A stretch of DNA of 64,000 nt from Halomonas dongshanensis (GCF_024790395.1 NZ_JAJISC010000008.1:62001-126000), one strand, 5' to 3'. Counted from the first letter of the stretch, positions 19,346 through 28,548 are shown. Notes: a model not told the origin generated them from the letters alone. Made by a program: numbers and translations.

Positions 19346-20188
19346 TTAGTTGGCACCTGCCCGAAACGGCATGGACGGATAGGGCGAAACGACGCGCTCA
19401 TGTGCATCGAGCGCCACATTAAAGCGCTTCTCGATATCGCCCATCTCCACGAACGTTTCACCGCGCTGATATGCCGCGCGTAAGTGCTCACTCAGCTCGG
19501 TGAGCGCGCGCGAAGGCGTGGCCCATTGCTCACGCGGCAAGGGCTTCGACCACTCGGCCAGCCAGTCCTTGGGAACGGCTTTGGGTAGCACATGCTTCAT
19601 GCGGTACTCGGTGTACCAGTGGGCAAAGCGAGCGTGCTCCCATAGCCGTTTGCGCCGAAAGCGCCGCCAGCGGGCCATGTCGTTGGTGCGCTCACACTCG
19701 GCTTTTTCACGAGCCACGTAGGCGTCGTACCACGCAACGCCCCACTCTTTAGCCGCAGGCTGAATAGCGTCATCGCCTTCCATAAAGCGACGAATGTACT
19801 CCCACTGCGCCAACGCCCCCGGAAGCCCCCCTACGCTCACGATGATCCCCGCCCCAGGCAGCGTATAGCCAGGACGCTCAGGGTCGGGCGGCAACAACGC
19901 AAAGTTCCAGCCAAAACCAGTAATGGCCCCCGGCCCCAAGCTAGGGTTGAAGCCGCACACCGCGATCACGTCCTCCCAAGGTACTAAAACGGTTCGGCGT
20001 TCGCGCTTCAAGAGGCGACAGATAGCGCCATACAGCGAAGGATAAATGAGAAAAAAGGCAAAACCGCCAGCATGTAACAACATAAAACCGAAAGGGAAAC
20101 TCTCACGGGCACCGCGCAACCACTCGCCTATTTCAATAATGCCCATAAAGCCAGAGGCACATACAGTAAGCCCAACAGCTGAAATCAA
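19346..20188 (-). CDS. DUF6708-like membrane protein, C-terminal part (frame-split; candidate immunity protein)
   Basis: A 280-residue open frame with two membrane spans (about 1-20 and 33-52), then the motif RRTVLVPWEDV followed by a soluble domain, ending near the EWSKPLPREQWATPS block. The same PWE and EWSKPLP blocks occur in the protein at 20685-21800, so the two are paralogues of the family I recognise as DUF6708. The frame opens with TTG (or a later ATG) without a ribosome site. It is best read as the 3' half of a gene whose 5' half is the frame at 20133-20675. Removing one base from the G5 run at 20226-20230 would join them into a protein of about 442 residues. Confidence 0.6.
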   Translation of the reverse strand: MISAVGLTVCASGFMGIIEIGEWLRGARESFPFGFMLLHAGGFAFFLIYPSLYGAICRLLKRERRTVLVPWEDVIAVCGFNPSLGPGAITGFGWNFALLPPDPERPGYTLPGAGIIVSVGGLPGALAQWEYIRRFMEGDDAIQPAAKEWGVAWYDAYVAREKAECERTNDMARWRRFRRKRLWEHARFAHWYTEYRMKHVLPKAVPKDWLAEWSKPLPREQWATPSRALTELSEHLRAAYQRGETFVEMGDIEKRFNVALDAHERVVSPYPSMPFRAGAN

Positions 20189-20675
20189 CCAAAGATTGTG
20201 AGGTGCTGGCAGCCAGAACCGCCCTGGGGGATCCGATCACAAAAGCCGCTTCACGACGCTGTCGGTTCAGTCGAATAGGCGGCATGCGCTTTAACATTGA
20301 GTTAACCGCAACGATACTGGCTACAAACGTAAAAAGAATAACGAAATAGAGACCTCCCGCCCAGGCAGCTGAGAGCTGAGGGTCAGGTGGAAATCCCCCG
20401 AGTCCTACCCATATAACGAGGAAGAAAGCCATCATAGCTGAAACACCCACACTCAACATATGACCAGCCGTCGTCATGGTATCTGGTCTTGCTCCCTGAC
20501 GAATATCCATAGTGGCATCATCGTGACGCACATCAATATGGGCCACATCCATGGCGTATTCACTATTTACCGGTAATGGCAAGGGGCTCAAGCAGTACTG
20601 CTCTCCTCCGGCGCGGCTTTCTCGTTCACCTGCGCGCATGGGGGGGAGCGCTTTACTGGGCGTCGTTTTAAACAT
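20133..20675 (-). CDS. DUF6708-like membrane protein, N-terminal part (frame-split)
   Basis: A 180-residue frame with a hydrophilic N-terminus, two membrane spans (about 72-93 and 104-125) and the sequence RLNRQRREAAFV, which matches RFHRQRREVCFV in the paralogue just upstream. After that motif (residue ~146) the protein loses similarity and ends in an unrelated tail. Reading one base ahead from the G5 run at 20226-20230 continues into the frame at 19346-20188. The stop is probably the result of a frameshift (mutation, slippage or sequence error). It follows the paralogue by 9 bp. Confidence 0.55.
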   Translation of the reverse strand: MFKTTPSKALPPMRAGERESRAGGEQYCLSPLPLPVNSEYAMDVAHIDVRHDDATMDIRQGARPDTMTTAGHMLSVGVSAMMAFFLVIWVGLGGFPPDPQLSAAWAGGLYFVILFTFVASIVAVNSMLKRMPPIRLNRQRREAAFVIGSPRAVLAASTSQSLVDFSCWAYCMCLWLYGHY

Positions 20676-20684
20676 GGCTCATCG

Positions 20685-21800
20685 TTAACTTTTTGGCGAC
20701 TGCCGTCGATAGGCCTCGGCGAACACTTTCTCAATAGGCCAATCGGGCGCTTGCTGGCGAATACGCCGGACCTCCTCGGAGATTACTATAAGCGCCTTGC
20801 TGGGCTTGGCCCACTGCTCTTTGGGTAAGGGTTTTGACCACTCTACCATCTCTTTAGGTAACGCCTTTTCTCCAGAACGGCGAACAAACCGCGTCGTCCA
20901 TTCAGCTAAATAGCCTGGAAGTGTCCAGAAAGTAAGCACATGATAAAGATACCAACCCAGCGTGTAGAGCCAGCCTACCTCCCCATTACGACGACGGCGA
21001 TGAAGGCGACGATGGGCATTACGGATGGTATGTGCTCCTTCCCACGGTGGATCGCCTTCTTCTCGAATCGCAAGAGGGCTCTGAATCTCATCCAAAGAGT
21101 TGACCTCGTACTCCATATAGCCCCGCAATGCTTCCCACTCAGCCAAGGCTAACGGCAGTGCGGGCGTCATAAACTCAGTTTTTACCCATTGATCAGTGCT
21201 TGGCAGCACATAGCCCATCCCCATGCCATACTGCTGTTGCACACCGTACTGGGTAACACCACGGGTCTCGAAAACCCAAACACGAAGTGATTCCCAGGGT
21301 ACAAAGACAGGTTTCTCATGACCATCGCCCCCCTTCTTTTCCGGCACAAAGCATACTTCTCGGCGCTGGCGATGGAAGCGTGTTGGAAGATATTTTTTTC
21401 GGGCACAAAGGTGCTTTAAATTTATAAAAAGACCTAATAAAAGCCCTATAAACATCGCGATAAAACCGTCTCTAATAGAGACTCCAATAAAAGCATTAAA
21501 CACTCTCTCTGACACAAATGGATATACGACCATTGGGAAAAAAAAAGTAACAATAAGAAACGACCAAAATGACAAGGCAATGATTAGCTGATTTCCAAAC
21601 ACTCCAAACCATCCGGCACCATAATCCAGCCAAGTATCATTAAGATCACTTACTGAACCTTCATTTAGTGCTGGCTCACCGGTTGGAAGAGGGACAGGAG
21701 CTAGAAAGATAATCTTTCCGGACGGTAAGCGCTCTACGTTACCCGCTCGCTGTGGTTTAGTTGGGTCCGGCCCCATAAGACCCTTATGCTTTTTGGCCAT
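20685..21800 (-). CDS. DUF6708-like membrane protein, candidate effector immunity protein
   Basis: A 371-residue protein with two membrane spans (about 68-96 and 110-130), the family motif RFHRQRREVCFV (about 141), a PVFVPWESLRVWVFE block (about 164-178) and a C-terminal EWSKPLPKEQWAKPS block shared with its neighbour. I recognise this as the DUF6708 pattern, often found beside T6SS effectors of the BTH_I2691/VasX type. It begins 12 bp after the 1148-residue effector gene, the normal place for immunity. Since the effector probably acts on membranes, a membrane-resident inhibitor makes sense, but binding is inferred. Base composition is AT-richer than the T6SS core. Confidence 0.72.
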   Translation of the reverse strand: MAKKHKGLMGPDPTKPQRAGNVERLPSGKIIFLAPVPLPTGEPALNEGSVSDLNDTWLDYGAGWFGVFGNQLIIALSFWSFLIVTFFFPMVVYPFVSERVFNAFIGVSIRDGFIAMFIGLLLGLFINLKHLCARKKYLPTRFHRQRREVCFVPEKKGGDGHEKPVFVPWESLRVWVFETRGVTQYGVQQQYGMGMGYVLPSTDQWVKTEFMTPALPLALAEWEALRGYMEYEVNSLDEIQSPLAIREEGDPPWEGAHTIRNAHRRLHRRRRNGEVGWLYTLGWYLYHVLTFWTLPGYLAEWTTRFVRRSGEKALPKEMVEWSKPLPKEQWAKPSKALIVISEEVRRIRQQAPDWPIEKVFAEAYRRQSPKS

Positions 21801-21812
21801 GTAAGCTCCTGT

Positions 21813-24800
21813 TTACGGATTCATTACCATAGTACGTGGGTCTATGGCGCACCAATTGTTTGATTCAATCGGCGCGTTGACACTATCGGTTGGCTGATAC
21901 TGCGCTTCAGGCCCAGTACCAAAGGAAGGATTGAGATAGATCACCTGGATATCATGGGCATTAGATTGATATTCCCCGGCATCATTTAAGCGTTCAAAAA
22001 GAACGGCAACGGCATAGTGCTCCGGAGTAAAATGCCTTGGAGGCAACAACCCACGAATCGCTACCCCCGTTGCACTTGGGGAGGTTAACAGGCGCAGAGA
22101 GGCTCCAAAATCATCGCCAAGGGGTACCCATAGCTCGCCCGGATGCTCTGGGCCAGGGCCAACGCGACGATGCCTTGGTTCTGGACGTATTTGCCAAGCT
22201 TGAAATGAAATTCTCACTAAAGGCCGACCACCTAAGGGTATTTGAAATGCCTCTTTCGCTAAGCTTGGCAATATCATACCGACGATATACTGATCGCCAC
22301 GTTGGGCGAGTGTGATGTGTACCGCTTGATTAATAGAAATTAGTTCATCGGCATAAGTTTCTAGAGAGAAATCTCGGTTTGAGCCTCCCCAAGGAGACGT
22401 TTCTAGCCACTGATCATGTCTATCAAGGTTATATCGATTATAAACCCAAGTACCACCCAGTTGAAGAAGAGAGAAGACTAAGCCCAATATATTTATCCTA
22501 CCGAGTACTTGACCTAAATACCTACCTGCTATCTCAAGAGTAACACGCTGGCGTAATACAGCAATGCCAGTATCAGCTGTTCTGTAAAGACCATAACCGA
22601 AGTTACTTGCTAAACCAGCACTTCCGCTTGCAGCGGTAAGCGCACTATATTGAGCAGCGCGGTTACCATTTCGAAGAGCAGATTGCCAATTATCAAAGTC
22701 ATTCACTAAGGTATAAAGCGCTGCACCAAAACTAGCTAAATAACCAAGGCCTCCAATAATAACATGCAGACGCCCCAACTGAAAATAAGCAGTTTTTATA
22801 GTTTGTGAGCTCCCCCCGCTGGCCCTGTTTAGCGTGCGCGCATAGTTTGATAATGCATTATCCCCTATGGATTGGGCTGCTAATAAACCTGCTGCTGCAG
22901 TTCCCGTCAGGGCCTGCCTATATTTAGATGCCTCATCCTCAACTAAGGAATTAGTTGCATTGTAATTGTTTGACTCGTGTATCGTTGCCCATAAATTAAC
23001 TGCTTGAGCCATAAAAACCAGTAGAGAAATGGCATCTCCACCTTTCACAGTTAAGGGAGCTGATCGATATCCTTGGAGCATACTGCGAATCATGCCCCCT
23101 GTCTGTTGTAGGTGAGCGTTGGTGGTAACACCAGTTCCAGTGGCCATGATAGATAAGCCGACTTGAGCCTTTCCAATACTTGAAGCTCCACGATGAGCAA
23201 TTATTTGTTCAGCGTTGTCGGACAAATCTTCCACCGGGCTGATCGCCTGAGCAAGCTTTTCCTCCAAAGGTTCAAGGCGCTGCTGTACCTGCTTTTTTTC
23301 CTGCTCTAGTTGTCGGTAGTTATCCGTGCCATGCTGCCTGCGATCACGAAGTTGTGAGGTCTGGCTATTTAATCGACTCAACTGAACCCTTTCTGACAAG
23401 ACCTGTTGTATGAGGCGACGAAAATTAGCTAATTCAGACTCATCCGCGACTTTAAAACTAAGCCCGCCCTCCCGAGCGGCACTCATCAAGCGGGGTCCTA
23501 GTGACTTAGGTAAGTCTCGGAAAAGTTCGTCAAGAGTTGGCAGAGAGCCACTTCCTTCCATTGCCGTTGCTATCGTTTCCATCGCAACAGCTATTCCACG
23601 GCCCACGGCAGGCGTCAGGTTTTCACGGGCCAATATCGCCGCCGAGTTTGCCTCATCAGGCAAATCGCGAATATCAGGCAGCTTGCCCTGCTCCAATGTG
23701 TATAACTTATCCGCCCATTCACTTAAACCCTCCAGCAGCTGAACAGTCTGGGTTCCCATTCCGTAGCTGGCAGACACCAAACTAGCCAACTCATTAGCCA
23801 TTTCTACCTGTTCTTGTAGAGTCAGCGTATGGAAAAGTGGGCGATCAAACTCAGGATACTGTTCCAACCAGCTGCTAATAGCATCGATCGTTGCGTCATT
23901 ACGGCAAATATCACGCGTGCAGGCGTACTCGGCTTCAAAAGCAAGAATCTGCTGCTCTTCTTCCTGTGCATCGAAATACCAAGCAGCTTTATGAAAACGA
24001 CTTTGGCACAGCATATCGGCACGGTCATCACTAATCTGGTCTAGGAGGCTGCTCCATCTTGCCAGTTTCGTACCTTCTGCCACTAGCGTTTGTTCCATAT
24101 CGCTTCGATCAATTAGTTGATCGATACCCCGCTGACCAAGACTGCGCCCATTCAATGTATGGAACGTTTCAAGGTTCAACTGAGTGATGAACTCACGATG
24201 TTTTGTATAAAGCTCATCGCCCAAGGTATCTCTCATTGCCAGATAGGTTTGCACATATTCATTATCTGCATAACGACTTTCCCGCCAATGCTCTTCCGTG
24301 CCCGTAGGTATCGCTCCACGATGGTCTCGTTTGACAGCTAGGTGGTCATAAATCGCTTGGCGTTGAGTCTCACTCGTGTCTTCAAACAGAGCAGTGGCCT
24401 TTTCATCCCCGGCTTGAGCTCGCGTTAATAACTGATCTTCATTAGTGGAGATAAATGAATCTATGTAGCTTCCTAGTACATAATCTCGCTTTGTTTTTCC
24501 CTCGTTTTCCGTTTCCCAAGCTTCATGCCAACCCACGACATTGTCTTGAAACTGCGCCAGATCACGCATAACGCCAATATCATCGCGCACAATCAAGCAC
24601 AGGCATTCGTCACGATCCTCGACTTCATGCTGCGCGAGCAACTTGCCTAAACGCGTTTTATGGTAATAGTGATCGTTTTCCCAGTGATAGGCTTCACCTT
24701 CCTGCTCGTTCCCGCCTTCGGGGACTTCCAGCTGTATGTCTTCAGCAAACTCGGCTACCCATTCTTCGGCTTGGGCCGTCGTTATAAGATGCTCGCCACC

Positions 24801-25259
24801 GCCGGTTAGCGGGTTGGCACCGGCCAAATCGACAGCCTGCATGAAGGCATTGCGGTCTTCTTCGCTATCGATGACTTGAGAGCGCTTGGCTTCGGTCCAC
24901 TCGACCTCGGAAAAGCAGATATAAAGCGTACGATCCGTCTCATACTCAAGCTTGCCCCCACTAACGCTACTCCCCTCATCGCTGAACCGATACTCTGCAA
25001 GCTCGTTCGTCTCCCCATCTAGCACGTAGAGATACCCGTTACGTATCATCCGGATGCCAAGTGGGCGGGCGCTTAGTTCATACGGTGTGGATATGCCGGG
25101 CTGGAGTGCTTCGACCAGCCCATAGCGAAGTGGTAACAATTGCACCCGCCCTTGAAGCAAGGGACACGTGGCTCCTTCTTCGCTATCGCGACAAGAGAGC
25201 TCATAGGCAGCAAGCGCACCATCTTCACGATCATCGGCGGGTCGTTCGAATACGGACAT
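21813..25259 (-). CDS. VasX/BTH_I2691-like T6SS effector with C-terminal membrane segments
   Basis: An 1148-residue protein with no signal peptide. The N-terminal region (about 15-120) carries ATCPLLQGRVQLLPLRYGLVE and IRMIRNGYLYVLD, which match the start of VasX-type effectors and a MIX-like R-x-G-x-x-Y pattern; the usual second cysteine of CPLC is a leucine here. The middle (about 120-600) is helical, a coiled coil spans about 610-680, and hydrophobic segments lie near 742-760, 783-799, 831-852 and 921-940, followed by a soluble C-terminal domain. VasX disrupts the target inner membrane; this protein probably does something similar. Immediate neighbours are a DUF4123 adaptor and vgrG upstream and DUF6708-like genes downstream. 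GC is lower than in the T6SS core, suggesting transfer. Confidence 0.82.
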   Translation of the reverse strand: MSVFERPADDREDGALAAYELSCRDSEEGATCPLLQGRVQLLPLRYGLVEALQPGISTPYELSARPLGIRMIRNGYLYVLDGETNELAEYRFSDEGSSVSGGKLEYETDRTLYICFSEVEWTEAKRSQVIDSEEDRNAFMQAVDLAGANPLTGGGEHLITTAQAEEWVAEFAEDIQLEVPEGGNEQEGEAYHWENDHYYHKTRLGKLLAQHEVEDRDECLCLIVRDDIGVMRDLAQFQDNVVGWHEAWETENEGKTKRDYVLGSYIDSFISTNEDQLLTRAQAGDEKATALFEDTSETQRQAIYDHLAVKRDHRGAIPTGTEEHWRESRYADNEYVQTYLAMRDTLGDELYTKHREFITQLNLETFHTLNGRSLGQRGIDQLIDRSDMEQTLVAEGTKLARWSSLLDQISDDRADMLCQSRFHKAAWYFDAQEEEQQILAFEAEYACTRDICRNDATIDAISSWLEQYPEFDRPLFHTLTLQEQVEMANELASLVSASYGMGTQTVQLLEGLSEWADKLYTLEQGKLPDIRDLPDEANSAAILARENLTPAVGRGIAVAMETIATAMEGSGSLPTLDELFRDLPKSLGPRLMSAAREGGLSFKVADESELANFRRLIQQVLSERVQLSRLNSQTSQLRDRRQHGTDNYRQLEQEKKQVQQRLEPLEEKLAQAISPVEDLSDNAEQIIAHRGASSIGKAQVGLSIMATGTGVTTNAHLQQTGGMIRSMLQGYRSAPLTVKGGDAISLLVFMAQAVNLWATIHESNNYNATNSLVEDEASKYRQALTGTAAAGLLAAQSIGDNALSNYARTLNRASGGSSQTIKTAYFQLGRLHVIIGGLGYLASFGAALYTLVNDFDNWQSALRNGNRAAQYSALTAASGSAGLASNFGYGLYRTADTGIAVLRQRVTLEIAGRYLGQVLGRINILGLVFSLLQLGGTWVYNRYNLDRHDQWLETSPWGGSNRDFSLETYADELISINQAVHITLAQRGDQYIVGMILPSLAKEAFQIPLGGRPLVRISFQAWQIRPEPRHRRVGPGPEHPGELWVPLGDDFGASLRLLTSPSATGVAIRGLLPPRHFTPEHYAVAVLFERLNDAGEYQSNAHDIQVIYLNPSFGTGPEAQYQPTDSVNAPIESNNWCAIDPRTMVMNP

Positions 25260-25271
25260 GTGACGAGCTCC

Positions 25272-26180
25272 CTATGTCGTCTTGGTAAAAGAGTGAGAAA
25301 GTAAGCGCGCTTGCTCAAGCCGCGCCATGGCGCCACCTTCAAGATTGGCTGTCAATTGACGATACACGGCAGGCCACTGAGTTTTCAGGGCCTCCCAGGA
25401 AAGACACTGTCGCTGCGCAAAGAGCGTGCAGAGTACGCCCCATTCTCGAGGGGTTAGGTAGCCGTACTGGCGTGCCTCTCCAAGGATGGCGCTTAGTACC
25501 TCATAGCGTGCCAATCGATTCGAAGGGAGCCAATCTGGGCAGTAACGATCAGTAAAGCGGTATAGGGCACGCAAATCTCGCCGTTGATCACAGGCTTTGA
25601 GCTGCTGCTCCTGAGTATCATTGAGCCTATACCCCGTTGGCGGGATGTTATCGCAGGGGCGTGTGTCCTCTCGCGGGGAAGAGCGCAACCAGCACTCTTG
25701 CACGTCGTCAGGTAGAAGTAATTGCTCGATAGGACCCCATGGTGTGACAGTCGGATCACTCCCGTCAGCGAGAAGGCTCGCCATAACGGCGGGGTCAGCC
25801 AAGCGTAGGAGTACGGGCGTACCCGCTGCACTTCTTACCTGAAGGAGACGACGTAAATGATGACTTAACGTCATTAAACTGGCCGAACTATCGATCAGAT
25901 ATCCCCATTCGGCTTCCAAACCTTCATCCAAGTAGCGCGTTAAAATGGGATCTTGAGGGCCGGAAAGCGCAATGAGCCAAGGGGATATATCACTCATGGC
26001 AGCCCATGGAGTGCCCGCATAGAGAAGATCGCCTTCCCAGGCGTTATCACCCGCCCAGGCGTACAAGTGCTTGGCTAATTTCTCGACGCGCACACCGTCC
26101 AAGATCAAAAACCGCTGTGCCTCTGTCGGCCAGCGGGTTTCCTCACCTTCGGGCAATGTCTTCAAGGTCCATCGGCTCAT
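25272..26180 (-). CDS. DUF4123 T6SS effector adaptor/chaperone
   Basis: A 302-residue cytosolic protein. The N-terminal part (about 22-150) shows the DUF4123 layout: FLILDGVRVEKLAKHLYAW, the small domain ending in SPWLIALSG, and WGYLIDSSASLMTLSHHLRRLLQV with VLLRLADPAVMASLL. DUF4123 proteins (Tap-1/TEC/VasW type) bind a T6SS effector and load it on its VgrG tip. The position between vgrG (4-bp overlap) and the large effector gene (12-bp gap) is exactly that of a dedicated adaptor, so it should load the 1148-residue effector on the VgrG encoded next to it. Confidence 0.85.
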   Translation of the reverse strand: MSRWTLKTLPEGEETRWPTEAQRFLILDGVRVEKLAKHLYAWAGDNAWEGDLLYAGTPWAAMSDISPWLIALSGPQDPILTRYLDEGLEAEWGYLIDSSASLMTLSHHLRRLLQVRSAAGTPVLLRLADPAVMASLLADGSDPTVTPWGPIEQLLLPDDVQECWLRSSPREDTRPCDNIPPTGYRLNDTQEQQLKACDQRRDLRALYRFTDRYCPDWLPSNRLARYEVLSAILGEARQYGYLTPREWGVLCTLFAQRQCLSWEALKTQWPAVYRQLTANLEGGAMARLEQARLLSHSFTKTT

Positions 26181-28213
26181 TCAGCACTCGCCTCACAAAT
26201 CGGACACAAAGCAGATTCCTTCAAGAGCGCTGCATGCTGCGTTGCTGGAATAGGGCTAAATACGGGCGCAGCTTCGGCCTCTCCCGGCAGCCGAGGAGGC
26301 TGCGCTGCCTGCCCCGTGCCATTCCCTGGGCTGCCGCCGGAGTTGATGCGTACCTGTGGGCCAACGATGGTGACGCCGCTGGGGTCGATTTTCAGAAAGC
26401 TGCCGCCGGCTTTTAGGGTGATTTCGGCACCGGCCTCGATAACGATCTTCATCCCCGCTTTGTGGTGAATCTCTTGCCCTGCTTCGATGAGCTGCGCCTG
26501 ACCGAATTTTTCGTGGTGGGTGCCATCGACGAGGCAGTGGTCGTTGCCTTTGATCTGGGTGAAGCGCTGGCCCTGCACCGTCAGATGATCGTCGCTGTCG
26601 ATCTCGCTGATGCGGTCGTTGTGCACTTTGAGATGACTGTCGTTTTGGATTTCTTCGGTGCGGTCGTTGAGGGTCAGTAGCTCCAGGTCTTTTTGGGCGT
26701 GCAGCCAAATCTGCTCTTCCCCGGCTTCGTCTTCGAAGCGCAGTTCGTTGAAGCCCTCGGCCTTGTGGCTTTGGGTGCGGATGGTGGTGCGGGTCTTGTG
26801 CTCGGGCAGCGGGTATGGGGGCGTGTTGACGGCGTGGTAGGTCCGCCCGGTGATCAGCGGCTGGTCCGGGTCACCTTCGAGAAAGGAGACGACGACTTCG
26901 TGGCCGATGCGGGGAAGCGCTACGCTGCCGTAGCCGCCCCCGGCCCAGCCTTGGGAGACGCGGATCCAGCAGCTGGCGGTGTCATCCGGTTCGGCGTAGC
27001 GGTCCCAGGGGAACTGGACCTTGACCCGGCCGTGCTCGTCACAGTGGATCTCTTCGCCCTCGGGGCCGACCACGAAGGCGATTTGCGGGCCGTCGACGCG
27101 GGGCTTGGGGGTCGGGGTGGCGCGCCAGGGGGTATCGCCGGGGATGAGGGTAACTTGGTTGTGGTAGCGGGTCATGCCGCCCGTGGTGCTGTCGCCGTCC
27201 GTTTGGAGAATGCCGTCCTCTTCCAGGGCTTGGGGCTGTTCGCCGTGGTGGGTGATGCGGATAGGCTGCCAGTCGCGGTTGAGCGCGGCGTTGTCGTGAT
27301 CGGTGAGCTGAAAGCGCACGCCGGGGGCGAGTTCGGGGAGATCGGTGTGGGCCTCGGCGGTCAGGGCCTCGCGGCGCAGGTGCTCTAGGCGCACGCGGGT
27401 GAACGGTTGGCCGGAGGCGTCGCGTTTGTAGCGTCCGGGGTAGTCGAAGTGTTCGTAGTCGCTGCGCTGGCCGTGGGCTTCGACGTCGGGGCCTTCGTGG
27501 GCGTGCAACTGCGCATAGGCGGGGTTTTTAAAGCTGTAGTCCTTGAGCGTGGTCGAGGCGGTGGCAACGCGGGCGACCTGGCGCAGTGCGCGGACGTGAC
27601 GCTCGGGGGCCGTGCCGCCCGCGCGGCTGTGGTAGGGGCGCGCGCCCAGGTGGCCTTGGGCGCGGGGGTCGTCGGTGACGACCAGGCGGTGAGCCTCATC
27701 ACTGAAGGTGTGGTAGTAAAAAAGCCCCTCTTCGGCGGCCAGGCGCTCGAAGAAAGCGAGGTCGCTCTCACGGTATTGAACGCAGTACTCGCGGGTCTCG
27801 GGTTCGCGCGTAACGGCGAAGGTAACGTCCTCGATACCGCGCTCTTGGCAGAGGGTGTTGAGGATGGTGAGCGGCGAGACCTGCTGGAAGATGCGCGCGT
27901 TCTGGCGCAGCGAGAGCCGCCAGAGGGCGGGGCGTAGGGTCAGCGAATAAAAGGTGCGCCGGTGACCGCGATCGCCCTGGGCGAACTCGCTGACCACGCC
28001 GTGGATGGCGCGCAGGGCCTCGCCCGCCTGCCAGATGGTGAGAGTAGCATCGCGTTCGAGCAAACGCGCGGCATCGAGGCCGCCCTCGCGGCTGGCGAAG
28101 GCGATGCGGGTCTCGAAGGGCGTGGAGAGTGCCTCGGTGTGAGTGAAATCGATCACCGCCGCGTCCTCGACGCCGGGTAAGATCAAGGTGAACTGTAGGC
28201 CGGTTGCCGCCAT
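26177..28213 (-). CDS. vgrG: VgrG spike protein TssI
   Basis: A 678-residue trimeric spike of the T6SS. The gp27-like base (about 1-370) is followed by a gp5-like OB domain with CDEHGRVKVQFPWDR and GWAGGGYGSVALPRIGHEV (about 375-450), then a beta-helix with repeats of HxxVxxDRxxEIxxDxHLTV near 560-620. There is no long toxin extension, so it is a carrier VgrG. It ends in a short tail with a CPIC motif. I chose the ATG at 28213, with a GGGAGG site, over the longer frame to 28243. It follows PAAR directly and overlaps the DUF4123 gene by 4 bp. Confidence 0.94.
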   Translation of the reverse strand: MAATGLQFTLILPGVEDAAVIDFTHTEALSTPFETRIAFASREGGLDAARLLERDATLTIWQAGEALRAIHGVVSEFAQGDRGHRRTFYSLTLRPALWRLSLRQNARIFQQVSPLTILNTLCQERGIEDVTFAVTREPETREYCVQYRESDLAFFERLAAEEGLFYYHTFSDEAHRLVVTDDPRAQGHLGARPYHSRAGGTAPERHVRALRQVARVATASTTLKDYSFKNPAYAQLHAHEGPDVEAHGQRSDYEHFDYPGRYKRDASGQPFTRVRLEHLRREALTAEAHTDLPELAPGVRFQLTDHDNAALNRDWQPIRITHHGEQPQALEEDGILQTDGDSTTGGMTRYHNQVTLIPGDTPWRATPTPKPRVDGPQIAFVVGPEGEEIHCDEHGRVKVQFPWDRYAEPDDTASCWIRVSQGWAGGGYGSVALPRIGHEVVVSFLEGDPDQPLITGRTYHAVNTPPYPLPEHKTRTTIRTQSHKAEGFNELRFEDEAGEEQIWLHAQKDLELLTLNDRTEEIQNDSHLKVHNDRISEIDSDDHLTVQGQRFTQIKGNDHCLVDGTHHEKFGQAQLIEAGQEIHHKAGMKIVIEAGAEITLKAGGSFLKIDPSGVTIVGPQVRINSGGSPGNGTGQAAQPPRLPGEAEAAPVFSPIPATQHAALLKESALCPICEASAE

Positions 28214-28214
28214 G

Positions 28215-28502
28215 TCAGCTTCCCTCCCCACTCGCCGAGCCAATGACCACGCCGCCGCAGTCGACTGCGTGGCCGGTGAGCGCGGCGGGTTTGCCGTCGA
28301 TCAGGATGGTGCCGGACCCTTCAGCGATGGCGCGTGGGTGTGGCGGGTGGTTGGGTTTGTCGTGGGGCTCCAGGGGGTCGCCGAGGCGTGCCATGGGCTT
28401 GCCGTCCATGATGACGCTGGGGCTGCCCGCGATGACCGGGGTGGGCGGAAAACCGTCGTGATCGGTGCCGATATCACCTACCAGTACGAATGTTTGTCCC
28501 AT
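28215..28502 (-). CDS. PAAR-domain tip protein
   Basis: A 95-residue PAAR-repeat protein that caps the VgrG spike. The pattern is clear throughout: VGDIGTDHDGFPPTPV, GKPMARLGDP, then HPRAIAEGSGTILIDGKPAALTGHAVDCGG, with conserved His and Cys positions for the zinc that closes the cone. There is no extension, so it is a plain tip and not an evolved effector. It is immediately followed by vgrG, and the two should be translated together. Confidence 0.92.
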   Translation of the reverse strand: MGQTFVLVGDIGTDHDGFPPTPVIAGSPSVIMDGKPMARLGDPLEPHDKPNHPPHPRAIAEGSGTILIDGKPAALTGHAVDCGGVVIGSASGEGS

Positions 28503-28548
28503 GTCGTGCTCCTTGATCGCGTCTTTCTACCTTTGCTGCCTTTTGTGC

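Noticed and set aside
19349-19365. A TGGCAC sequence resembling a sigma-54 -24 box
   Set aside because: It lacks TTGC at the right distance and lies at the end of a coding frame with no gene downstream on that strand.
20133-20675. Frame at 20133-20675 as an intact small immunity gene
   Set aside because: Similarity to the paralogue stops abruptly after RQRREAAFV and the tail is out of frame with the better matching downstream part, so a split gene is the simpler view.
26693-27388. A 231-codon plus-strand frame opposite vgrG
   Set aside because: The opposite strand encodes a canonical VgrG; the Gly/Val-rich product is typical of antisense frames in GC-rich DNA.
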